Under the pieces are notes generated by a model, which did not search any database, was not told the origin of the DNA, and was given only the letters and a program-made list of their open reading frames with translations. Shown here one piece after another: positions 1 to 5,725 of a DNA stretch of 6,912 bases. A program made the translations under genes and the position numbers. The stretch is from Elusimicrobiota bacterium. Lineage in GTDB: Bacteria; Elusimicrobiota; Elusimicrobia; UBA1565; UBA9628. The stretch is from NCBI GenBank assembly GCA_028871595.1, contig JAGWMT010000170.1, positions 1 to 6,912 on the forward strand, read 5' to 3'. How positions within the stretch are numbered: position 1 is the stretch's first letter; the number at the start of each line of letters is the position of its first letter.

Positions 1-2
1 AA

Positions 3-179
3 CGAGTCTACAAGCGCGATCAACTCGCGCTGGACGACAAGTCATTCCGAGAGCAGAGCGGCTGGTCTGACGCCAGCGTAAACGCCATCCAGGAACTGAA
101 TTTCATGGCGCTGCCTCTGGCGGATATCTCCAATTCAAAAATCCTGGACAGCGAGATCGTGCGACGGATCTTGGCCTAA
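3..179 (+). CDS. C-terminal end of an unidentified protein (partial)
   Basis: An open frame runs from the left edge of the window without a stop to TAA at 177-179, giving 58 residues that begin RVYKRDQLALDD and end EIVRRILA. The composition is that of an ordinary soluble protein, with mixed charged and hydrophobic residues and no membrane segment. The end of the protein looks helical (LDSEIVRRIL). I do not recognise the family; the visible piece has no diagnostic motif. The SEC-C gene follows on the same strand after 52 nt, so the two could be co-transcribed, but no promoter or terminator separates or joins them clearly. Its codon use resembles that of the SEC-C gene, not the much more GC-rich genes at the right of the window. 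Confidence 0.6.
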   Translation, partial: RVYKRDQLALDDKSFREQSGWSDASVNAIQELNFMALPLADISNSKILDSEIVRRILA

Positions 180-231
180 GATGCGCCGGTAGACTTCAAG
201 ATCGCGCATTTCCTTTGAACGGCGGAGATTG

Positions 232-1335
232 ATGGACTCGGGCGCCAACAAGGTAAAATCACTTGTGGCTTCTTCTATCGGTCGTAACGACCCCTGCCCC
301 TGCGGCTCAGGCCGCAAGCACAAGAAATGCTGCTTGAGCCAAGGCTCATCCGACCGATCGAGCCTGTCGCTCACCGACCAGGTCGCCTCCTACGCGCTTC
401 GGATGACCGCCCAGACCGATCTCCAGACTGCATGGGAAGAATACGGCGAGACCGGTTCCGTGAAGCGTCCCGACGCCGGGAAATTCGGCTTTTTCATGGA
501 CTGGTTCATCACGGGCCGCCGGCGGAGCGGACGGACGCTCCTTCAACGGTTCGAAGCAGAATACGGGGCGGGATTGAATGCCGCGGAGCGCGCCGAAATC
601 GAGAAACATAAGGCTACTCATACCGGGGTCTATGAAGTCATCGCGTTGCGCCCAGGAACGGGGTTGACGGTCAAGGACATCTTCACGGATGAGGAAATCG
701 AGGTCGCGGATGTTTCAGCTTCGCGCGCGGCGTCGATCTGGGACGTGCTCGTGATGCGCCTGCGGCGGCTCGGCGGATCGGCGCAGGCATGGGGAGAGGC
801 CATCGTCTTCAGCCCCCTCGACAGGGCCGAACTCAAGTTCGAACTTGAGGCGGCCTACCGGACGGCAAAGGTTCACGACCCCGCGCTGGATTGGCGGTCA
901 TTCCTTGACTCGGCTCCCCCGCTTCTGCGGGCTCTTGAGACGAAGTTTCGGGCCCGGCGCAAAACGATCGTCGACTCCGAGCACGTGATCGAGGTGAATT
1001 CCGAACAGGAGGTCGCGTCGGCGATAATCGAGTCGGGGAAGCGCTGGCAGGACGAACCCGTGCCGGCCCTGGGTGGACGGACGCCGCGGCAAGCGGCGGC
1101 CGATTCCGAGGCCCGAGGCTTTCTTATGGACCTGCTCAAGGAATACGAGCGCAATCAAGCGCGCGTTCCAGACGGAGCCGATTTCTCCGGCTACATGAAC
1201 GTGGCCCCCATCGTCTGGATGCGGAAGACTCTCGGGCTGCCGATTCCGAAGGCGCTTGCCGCCATACAGAACGGATTGGTTTCTGCGGCCCGCCGCAGGA
1301 AAGCAACGGCAAGGCATCGGCGATCCTCGCCCTGA
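232..1335 (+). CDS. SEC-C motif-containing protein
   Basis: The 367-residue product has a SEC-C zinc-binding motif near its N-terminus: C22-P-C24-G-S-G-x5-C33-C34, the CxC-x8-CC spacing seen at the C-terminus of SecA. Here it is a free-standing module and not part of a SecA, as no DEAD-motor motifs follow. The middle (about 90-270) is an alpha/beta region containing [16 protein letters not shown] and an [12 protein letters not shown] stretch that I associate with uncharacterised SEC-C proteins. Near 279-307 a segment [12 protein letters not shown] followed by LLKEYER resembles a short helical element common in that group. The tail is strongly basic ([11 protein letters not shown]), which might allow nucleic-acid contact. 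ATG at 232 is preferred because GGAG at 224-227 lies just upstream; TTG at 229 would be too close to it. The protein is probably cytoplasmic. The zinc motif is seen directly; the function is unknown. Confidence 0.85.
   Translation: MDSGANKVKSLVASSIGRNDPCPCGSGRKHKKCCLSQGSSDRSSLSLTDQVASYALRMTAQTDLQTAWEEYGETGSVKRPDAGKFGFFMDWFITGRRRSGRTLLQRFEAEYGAGLNAAERAEIEKHKATHTGVYEVIALRPGTGLTVKDIFTDEEIEVADVSASRAASIWDVLVMRLRRLGGSAQAWGEAIVFSPLDRAELKFELEAAYRTAKVHDPALDWRSFLDSAPPLLRALETKFRARRKTIVDSEHVIEVNSEQEVASAIIESGKRWQDEPVPALGGRTPRQAAADSEARGFLMDLLKEYERNQARVPDGADFSGYMNVAPIVWMRKTLGLPIPKALAAIQNGLVSAARRRKATARHRRSSP
832..849. repeat. 18-bp perfect palindrome inside the SEC-C gene
   Basis: Positions 832-840 (CTCAAGTTC) are followed directly by their exact reverse complement at 841-849 (GAACTTGAG), with no spacer. 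Base 831 and base 850 do not pair, so the symmetry stops there. It encodes LKFELE in the host gene, so it may be chance from codon choice. It could also be a dyad binding site. No second copy is seen in this window. Confidence 0.5.
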
Positions 1336-1371
1336 TGTTTTCTCGAAAGGAGAACTTCTGAAAACGCTTAT

Positions 1372-1435
1372 TTCCCCTTTCGTTTTCGCCTTCCCGTAGC
1401 AGTAACAGGCGCTCTATCCATTGAGCTAAGGGGAC
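1372..1435 (-). pseudogene. Degenerate tRNA-like sequence lacking a T-arm
   Basis: Read on the minus strand, the first 43 positions follow a tRNA cloverleaf. They give an acceptor strand GTCCCCT (1435-1429), T8-A9, a D-arm GCTC-AATGGATA-GAGC (1426-1411), and an anticodon-like arm CCTGT-TACTGCT-ACGGG (1409-1393). The acceptor region re-pairs at the far end: TCCCCTT (1434-1428) matches AAGGGGA (1379-1373) perfectly over 7 bp. Only about 14 nt (AAGGCGAAAACGAA) separate the anticodon arm from that 3' strand, where a normal tRNA has a variable loop plus a 17-nt T-arm. There is no GTTCGAA loop and no CCA. Position 33 is A instead of the invariant T. The 5' half looks most like an Arg-type tRNA, but the specificity cannot be assigned. 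I read it as a deleted tRNA remnant; a folded tRNA-like 3' end on the toxin operon transcript is an alternative. Confidence 0.55.
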
Positions 1436-1449
1436 GAAAATATCTATAA

Positions 1450-1629
1450 CTAAAGAGAAAAATACAAATTTAGCCGCGTGAGTGTCGAACACGATGGAGC
1501 TACGGGGAGGCGCGTGAAGAGCGCTGCCTCGTCGAGAAACGGCTCGGGAGCGTCTTCTTGGAAGGCGATCGTTTGCCCGCCCCCACCGGCAACTTTGCCG
1601 CTTTCCCGGCGTTTCGTGCGATGCATCAT
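1450..1629 (-). CDS. Small hypothetical protein, third ORF of the toxin-antitoxin operon
   Basis: This 59-residue ORF begins MMHRTKRRESGK and ends LNLYFSL before TAG (1452-1450). Its ATG (1629-1627) overlaps the toxin stop TGA (1628-1626) in an ATGA arrangement. A perfect Shine-Dalgarno AAGGAGG (1643-1637) lies 7 nt upstream, inside the last toxin codons. Both features argue for real, coupled translation. The N-terminus is basic, followed by a Gly-rich stretch (AGGGGQ) and an acidic patch (QEDAPEPFLDEA). No membrane segment or known domain is evident. The last dozen codons run into AT-rich DNA, so the original reading frame may have been longer and the present end may be a truncation. I do not recognise a family. 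Confidence 0.5.
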   Translation of the reverse strand: MMHRTKRRESGKVAGGGGQTIAFQEDAPEPFLDEAALFTRLPVAPSCSTLTRLNLYFSL

Positions 1630-1943
1630 TTGATTTCCTCCTTAGGATTCCACGGTTTGCGCGCTCCTCGCCGGACATGCAGAACCTGAACTTCCTTTCC
1701 CTTGATCCAAAAAATAATTCGATAGGGCCGCCTGCCGTAAAGCAATTGCCTGATTTCGTCTCGGAGTTCCCCTCCTTCCGGAGAGAGCGGGCATCGCTGC
1801 GGATGATCAGCCAGCGATGCAATGGCATCCATCAAACCGTTGTACCACGCGGCTCCCTGAAGAGGCGCGCGGAGGATGATCCAGCGATAAAGTTCCTCGA
1901 CGTCCTTCTGCGCGCGCGGCGTCAGTTTAACGCGGTATGCCAT
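1626..1943 (-). CDS. RelE/ParE-family toxin of a type II toxin-antitoxin system
   Basis: The 105-residue product has the full RelE/ParE layout: an N-terminal strand YRVKLTPRAQKDV, two helices (EELYRWI and a following helix with WYNGLMDAIASLADHP), and a C-terminal sheet containing RQLLYGRRPYRIIFWI and VQVLHVRRGARKPW. The basic and aromatic residues of the last strands are typical of the active face. Members of this superfamily are either ribosome-dependent mRNA endonucleases (RelE) or gyrase poisons (ParE); the sequence alone does not decide which. ATG at 1943 is chosen because the family fold begins there; the 55 upstream in-frame residues come from the antitoxin gene read in another frame. 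The gene overlaps the antitoxin by 17 nt, a usual coupling in such pairs. The product is expected to be held inactive in a complex with the upstream antitoxin. Confidence 0.88.
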   Translation of the reverse strand: MAYRVKLTPRAQKDVEELYRWIILRAPLQGAAWYNGLMDAIASLADHPQRCPLSPEGGELRDEIRQLLYGRRPYRIIFWIKGKEVQVLHVRRGARKPWNPKEEIK

Positions 1944-2217
1944 GCTTCTTTCGCATGCGCTTATCGAACTTCTCCAGAGATACGCCCTCTCCGCGCTTGG
2001 CTTGCGCCATCCCTTCTTGAACGGCTGAAATGGCCTCGAAACTTTCCGCCATCTCCAAGAGTCTCTGGTAGGACTCAGGATCTTGGACGACCACCTCGGC
2101 TCTTCCATTCACCGTCAGCACGAAAGGGCGATGGCCCTTTTTGAGCTGTTTCACGAAGTTGAGGGTGTGACGCTTGAAATCCGTCAGCGAATGGATATCC
2201 TGTCGGATATTCAGCAT
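1927..2217 (-). CDS. Phd/YefM-family antitoxin
   Basis: The 96-residue protein starts MLNIRQDIHSLTDFKRHT, the characteristic N-terminal DNA-binding part of Phd/YefM antitoxins. It continues with the strand RPFVLTVNGRAEVVVQDPESYQRLLE, which forms the dimer core. The C-terminal part (about 60-96) is charged and helical and is the expected toxin-binding arm. It should neutralise the toxin encoded next to it and, with it, repress the operon. ATG at 2217 is chosen because GAGG (2228-2225) lies 7 nt upstream and because family members start at this point. An in-frame ATG at 2232 has no comparable site. The C-terminus ends KKHGIPR and overlaps the toxin start. Expression should come from the promoter just upstream. 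Confidence 0.9.
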   Translation of the reverse strand: MLNIRQDIHSLTDFKRHTLNFVKQLKKGHRPFVLTVNGRAEVVVQDPESYQRLLEMAESFEAISAVQEGMAQAKRGEGVSLEKFDKRMRKKHGIPR

Positions 2218-2235
2218 GGTTGAACCTCGCATTAA

Positions 2236-2248
2236 ATTAGCATCTAAT
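2236..2248. promoter_or_regulatory. Inverted repeat, probable antitoxin operator
   Basis: ATTAG (2236-2240), CAT, CTAAT (2244-2248) form a 5-bp dyad directly downstream of the -10 box and over the predicted transcription start. Phd/YefM antitoxins autoregulate by binding short palindromes at such positions, so this is a plausible operator. The arms are short, and this assignment is inference from position and symmetry. Confidence 0.45.
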
Positions 2249-2251
2249 AAG

Positions 2252-2280
2252 ATTATAGAGGAGATGCGCGGAGATTTCAA
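2252..2280 (-). promoter_or_regulatory. Sigma70-type promoter of the toxin-antitoxin operon
   Basis: On the minus strand, TTGAAA (2280-2275) and a perfect TATAAT (2257-2252) are separated by exactly 17 nt. Transcription would begin near 2245, giving a leader of about 28 nt before the antitoxin ATG at 2217. The site lies in a local AT-rich patch, unlike its surroundings. It is the only near-consensus promoter I found in the window. Confidence 0.75.
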
Positions 2281-2302
2281 GGGAGCTTCTGATCGGCCGC
2301 GA

Positions 2303-2428
2303 TCAAGTCCCTGCTTTTTTGAGCAGAATGATCTCCACGAAGGCCATCGGCTCCGTCACCTTGTGGATCTTGGCCCGAAGAAACTGGCTTGGCGCGTCCG
2401 CTGTTGCTTGCGCGGCTCGCGCTTCCCG
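2303..2428 (-). pseudogene. C-terminal gene remnant, family uncertain
   Basis: An open frame between an in-frame TGA at 2431-2429 and TGA at 2305-2303 encodes 41 residues. The second half looks like genuine protein: SQFLRAKIHKVTEPMAFVEI followed by ILLKKAGT. There is no good start codon with a ribosome site; the only ATG would leave 14 residues. I read it as the tail of a degraded or rearranged gene. The motif MAFVEIIL near a C-terminus is faintly like the end of TPP-dependent 2-keto acid decarboxylases, and RAKIHKVT is faintly like the start of PanD. Neither similarity is strong enough to name it. It lies between the chagasin-family gene and the toxin-antitoxin promoter, at the point where base composition changes. 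Confidence 0.4.
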
Positions 2429-2458
2429 TCAAGGCGCGATCAGGCGGCGGTCAACGCG

Positions 2459-2920
2459 TTAAGGCCGTGCCGTCGCTTTTTTCGCGCGCCGAGCGGCGAC
2501 CGTGATGCGGGCGGTGAAGGTCTTGGCCGGAGCGCCATTTTCCCACGAGCGCCGGTAGACGAGGATCGCCGCCGTCCGGCCCGGCTTGACGCCCTTGATC
2601 GTCAGGACGCAGACGCCGCCGGCGCCGGTCAGTCCCGGTTCGCCCTTCTGGAACGTGATCGGCCCGCTCGGCGATGCGATCTTGCGGTCGAGGCTCTTGA
2701 GCCGCCATTCGTAGCCCGTCGTCGGGTTGCACGGCAGCTTGATCGCGAGGACCTCGCCGACGGCGATATCCGCCTTCATCGAGTCGGCCGCGGCGCTCGC
2801 GGGCCTGCCCTGAGGCAGCGCTTGAGCGTCGAGCGTCGCCGTCGACGCGCTGGGAGCGTCCCCGGCCCGGGCCGCGGACGTCAAAGTCATCATCAACGAT
2901 GCCAGCGCGATGCTCTTCAT
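2459..2920 (-). CDS. Chagasin-family (I42) cysteine-protease inhibitor, secreted
   Basis: The 153-residue product has a signal peptide (MKSIALASLMMTLTSAARA, likely cut after residue 19). A low-complexity Ala/Ser linker to about residue 48 precedes the inhibitor domain. The three chagasin loops are visible in order: N65-P-T-T-G-Y70-E-W, then GAGG at 99-102, then RRSW at 123-126, a variant of the usual RPW. In characterised members these loops block the active-site cleft of papain-like cysteine proteases. C64 and C104 could form a disulfide in the periplasm. ATG at 2920 has GGGAG (2932-2928) 7 nt upstream. The gene follows the binding-protein gene by 41 nt. A weak GATAAT-like -10 (2963-2958) lies at the stop codon of that gene, so a private promoter is possible but has no convincing -35. 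The tail is basic (ARRAKKATARP). The target protease is unknown, and none is encoded in this window. Confidence 0.85.
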   Translation of the reverse strand: MKSIALASLMMTLTSAARAGDAPSASTATLDAQALPQGRPASAAADSMKADIAVGEVLAIKLPCNPTTGYEWRLKSLDRKIASPSGPITFQKGEPGLTGAGGVCVLTIKGVKPGRTAAILVYRRSWENGAPAKTFTARITVAARRAKKATARP

Positions 2921-2961
2921 CTCGTTTCTCCCGGGGTGCGTCGCGGCGTAGTCTACAATTA

Positions 2962-3786
2962 TCAGCGTTCCGAGGGCGCGGTTCGGGTGGACACCAACAG
3001 GGCCCGGCCGTCGAGCGGGGCGTCGTCTGGGTAGGCCACTTCCGGCGCGGGCTTCCGCGCCAGCAACGCGCGGGCGATCTCCCCGGCGCGCAGGCCGGAC
3101 GCGCGGAAGCTGGGCGCCAGGCCCGGCGTGGCCCCGCGCTCGGCCAGGCCGGGAGCCGGCGCGAAGAAAACGGCGCCGCGCGAGGCCGCCGCCTCGCGGA
3201 CCGCGTCGAAGGTCGTGGGAGTGACGAGGTCGGGATCCGGGGCCATCCAGAGCGCGTCCGCCGCCGCCAGGGAACGCAAGAGCGCCGGAATATCCTCGGG
3301 GTCGCGGACGCGGATCGGAACGGCGTTCCAGGAGAGAAGCGCGGCCTCGCGGCGCACCTCCGCCGCGAAGCGGCCGGAGGCGGGTTCGGACCAAAGCAGG
3401 AACGCGCGCCGTCCCGTGGGGACCAGGTTCCGCAGCCGGCGCGCGAATTCCGACGGCGCGTACGTGAGGCGGACCGCGGCGGCGACGTCGCGGCGCGGCT
3501 CGCGGCCCGGGCTCAACGCCGTCACCACGGCGGTGCCCGCCCGGTAACGCAGGCGCGCGGCGCGTCCCCCTAAAGCGATCACGACGCGGACGTCGTCCGG
3601 CATTTCCGGCGCGTCCGCGGTCTTCCACACCGGAGGACATTCGCCGAGCGCGTCGCAGACGCCCTGCAGCGCCTCGCGGTACGGAGCCATCGGAGAGTCG
3701 GGGGCGACGACCACGACTTCTCCCGCGTGAGCGCCGAGCGCGAGCAGCGGAAGGAAGGCGGCGAGCATTCCGGTGGCCCGCTTCAT
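2962..3786 (-). CDS. ABC-type substrate-binding protein, PF04392-like
   Basis: The 274-residue protein has a Sec signal peptide (basic MKR, hydrophobic core, AHA at 19-21), with no lipobox Cys, so it should be a soluble periplasmic protein. The mature part shows the two-lobed pattern of the ABC_sub_bind (PF04392) group: EVVVVAPDSPMAPYREAL at the start, VVIALGGRAA in the first lobe, and ADALWMAPDPDLVTPTTFDAV in the second. A following AVFFAPAPGLAERGATPGLA region and a LRAGEIARALL helix are typical of the fold's end. It is somewhat shorter than usual for the family. Ligands differ among members and cannot be read here. It starts 1 nt after the receptor stop (TGA-T-ATG) with no ribosome site of its own, so translation probably depends on re-initiation. 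No permease or ATPase gene is adjacent. Confidence 0.75.
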   Translation of the reverse strand: MKRATGMLAAFLPLLALGAHAGEVVVVAPDSPMAPYREALQGVCDALGECPPVWKTADAPEMPDDVRVVIALGGRAARLRYRAGTAVVTALSPGREPRRDVAAAVRLTYAPSEFARRLRNLVPTGRRAFLLWSEPASGRFAAEVRREAALLSWNAVPIRVRDPEDIPALLRSLAAADALWMAPDPDLVTPTTFDAVREAAASRGAVFFAPAPGLAERGATPGLAPSFRASGLRAGEIARALLARKPAPEVAYPDDAPLDGRALLVSTRTAPSER

Positions 3787-3787
3787 A

Positions 3788-5725
3788 TCAATAGCGGACC
3801 GTGGCCCCGGCGTAGACCGACCGGGGCACCACCAGGCCGTCCACGTACTCGCGGCGATTCTTCGCCAGAAGGTTCTGGCCGGCGACGAACAGCTCCAGCC
3901 ACGAGCGCGCGGTCCAGCCCAGGCGCGCGTCCAGCCGCCAGAACGGCCCGATCTGATCCTGGGACGTGCCCGTGTTCGAGTCGGCGAGATAGGCGTCCTT
4001 CCAGGCGGCGTTGAAGGACGCGCGCAAGCCCAGCGGCAGGGCCGCGTCGGCGCCCAGGTTGACCTTGTGCTTCGGGGTGGTGTTGATGTAGAGGCTGTGC
4101 GCGTCCTGGTCGGTGACGGTCTCGCGCGTGAAGTTCGCGTAAAGGAAGCGCCCCGGCGCCAGGCGCCACTTCACGGAGGCCTCCAGTCCGCGGAGTTGGA
4201 CCAGGTTCGTGTTGTCGTATTGCAGCGCGGTCACGAACCCGGGAGGGGCCGTCACCGTGTCGAAATTCATGTGGTCCTTCACGTACATGTAGTAGCCGGT
4301 CAGCTCAAGGCTGAGGGCGTGGTCGAGAAAACGTCCGGTCCAGCCCGCCTCGTAATCCGTCAGCGGGGAGGGCTTGAGATCCTGGCTGCCCAGGAGAACT
4401 CCGTTGGAGCCGCCGCCGACCGGAAAGGAGACGTTCGCGTAACGATTGAGGATCGACGGCAGGGTGTTCGCGCGGGCGTAGGACGCGCGGAAGGATTGGT
4501 CCTGAAGCGGGCTCCACAACGCCGCCACCTGGTAGTCGGTGTGGTCTCCCCCCGCGTTGGCGGTCTCGTTCGACACGCCGCCCAGGACGCTGACGGAATC
4601 GGTGAGCTTGATTTCCTGGTGAACGAACCCGCGCACCGTCCGGTTCGTGGCCACGCCCGCGGCGGGGCCGTAGATGGCGTTCGACCAGGACGCCGCGTAG
4701 CGCCAGGCCGCGCCGTACGTGGTGCGCAGGCGGCCGTCGGCCCAGGGCACGGAGTGGAAGGCCTCGGCGTCGTACTGCCAATAATGGGTGTCGGTGACGA
4801 AGCCGGCGGTATTGGGCGCGTTGACGGTGTCGTCCTCCGTGCGCGAGGCGCGCGCCTCCAGGGTCGAGCCGCCGTCAAAATCGCGGGTGAGGTGCAAAGT
4901 CTGGAAATGATTGAAGCCGTGCTCCTGGGGATCTCCGGACAGGTTCATTCCGTGGCCTTCGCCGGCGACGCCGGCCAGCAGTTCCAGGTTCGTCCCCGGG
5001 CCGGCCGCGGTCCAGGCGCGCACGTTGGCCTTCTGCTCGTGGAGCCAGTCGTTTCCGATGCCCGTCCCGTCGGCCTTGGGGAATCCTCCCTGGCCGCGGT
5101 CGGAGGCGCTGAGACGCGCGCCCCAATTTTCCTTCGCGGTCTCCACCGAGGCCATGCCCAGGCGCAGGTCCTGCGTCCCCCCCAGGGCCGTCGCCGAGGC
5201 CTCGAACCGCTTCGACGGCCGCCGGGTGATGATGTTGATGACGCCCAGGCCGGCGTTCGCGCCGTACAGGGCGGCGTTCGGGCCGCGCACGATCTCGATG
5301 CGTTCGACGTCCTGGAGCTGCACGGGGAGGTGCTCCCAAAAGACGCCGTTGCTGACGGGGCTGTACACGCTGCGGCCGTCGATGAGAACCTGCAGCTCGG
5401 CGACGCTGTCGCGGGGCATGCCGCGGACGGAAACGACGGCGCGGTCGGCGCCCGCGGACGCGCGCCCCTCGATGACGTCCATGCCGACGCGGAAGCGCAG
5501 GAGATCCCACAGGTTGACGGCGCCCGAGGCCTTGATCTCGGAGGCGGTGATCACGTCCACGGCCAGCGGGGATTTGTCGGTGGCCGCCGGATGGCGGAGG
5601 GCCGTGGTGGCTCCGGCCTCCTCCTGGAAGAAGCGGAAGACGGCGTCCCCGGCTTCCTGGGCGCGGACCGGCGCCGTGAGAAGGGCGGCCAGGGCGCACG
5701 CGGCGGCGAGGCGCCGGCTCACCAT
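3788..5725 (-). CDS. TonB-dependent outer-membrane receptor
   Basis: The 645-residue protein begins with a signal peptide (MVSRRLAAACALAALLTAPVRA, likely cut after 22). A plug domain spans about residues 52-170, with VDVITASEIKASGAVNLWDLL, a VVSVRGM motif at 98-103, a VLIDGRSVYSP stretch, the RIEIVRGPNAALYGANAGLGVINIITRRP segment at about 142-170, and no insertions. The rest is the beta-barrel, rich in alternating aromatic strands, and it ends in NLLAKNRREYVDGLVVPRS and finally VRY. The terminal aromatic residue is the usual signal for outer-membrane assembly. The size fits small TonB receptors of the BtuB/colicin-receptor type. I see no unmistakable TonB box. The substrate cannot be inferred. 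ATG at 5725 overlaps the upstream gene by 7 nt and has no strong ribosome site, pointing to translational coupling. The next gene encodes a periplasmic binding protein, a sensible partner. Confidence 0.92.
   Translation of the reverse strand: MVSRRLAAACALAALLTAPVRAQEAGDAVFRFFQEEAGATTALRHPAATDKSPLAVDVITASEIKASGAVNLWDLLRFRVGMDVIEGRASAGADRAVVSVRGMPRDSVAELQVLIDGRSVYSPVSNGVFWEHLPVQLQDVERIEIVRGPNAALYGANAGLGVINIITRRPSKRFEASATALGGTQDLRLGMASVETAKENWGARLSASDRGQGGFPKADGTGIGNDWLHEQKANVRAWTAAGPGTNLELLAGVAGEGHGMNLSGDPQEHGFNHFQTLHLTRDFDGGSTLEARASRTEDDTVNAPNTAGFVTDTHYWQYDAEAFHSVPWADGRLRTTYGAAWRYAASWSNAIYGPAAGVATNRTVRGFVHQEIKLTDSVSVLGGVSNETANAGGDHTDYQVAALWSPLQDQSFRASYARANTLPSILNRYANVSFPVGGGSNGVLLGSQDLKPSPLTDYEAGWTGRFLDHALSLELTGYYMYVKDHMNFDTVTAPPGFVTALQYDNTNLVQLRGLEASVKWRLAPGRFLYANFTRETVTDQDAHSLYINTTPKHKVNLGADAALPLGLRASFNAAWKDAYLADSNTGTSQDQIGPFWRLDARLGWTARSWLELFVAGQNLLAKNRREYVDGLVVPRSVYAGATVRY

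Noticed and set aside
1338..1355. TTCTC-GAAAG-GAGAA hairpin just after the SEC-C stop as a rho-independent terminator
   Set aside because: The stem is only 5 bp, AT-containing, and no T-run follows. The GAGAA arm overlaps the AAAGGAG ribosome-like site.
1372..1435. A functional tRNA gene
   Set aside because: The T-arm and CCA are missing, position 33 is A, and the first acceptor pair is mismatched if standard numbering is used.
1136..1828. A 230-codon minus-strand open frame containing VPLAQWIERLLLL
   Set aside because: The PLAQWIER string is the familiar translation of a tRNA 5' half. The frame crosses the SEC-C gene, the tRNA-like remnant and the toxin genes in wrong phase.
1944..2108. 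A 55-residue N-terminal extension of the toxin
   Set aside because: It is the antitoxin gene read out of frame; RelE/ParE homologues start at the MAYRV position, which has an ATG at 1943.
2430..2458. Terminator after the chagasin-family gene
   Set aside because: I found GC-rich sequence but no convincing self-complementary stem followed by a T-run on the minus strand.
2899..3573. Plus-strand open frames over the binding-protein gene
   Set aside because: They are Arg/Gly/Ala-rich with no family features, and the opposite strand carries a coherent secreted protein.
2921..3640. A long N-terminal extension of the chagasin-family protein
   Set aside because: It is Arg/Pro/Gly-rich shadow sequence antisense-phase to the binding-protein gene. 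The signal peptide and ribosome site place the true start at 2920.
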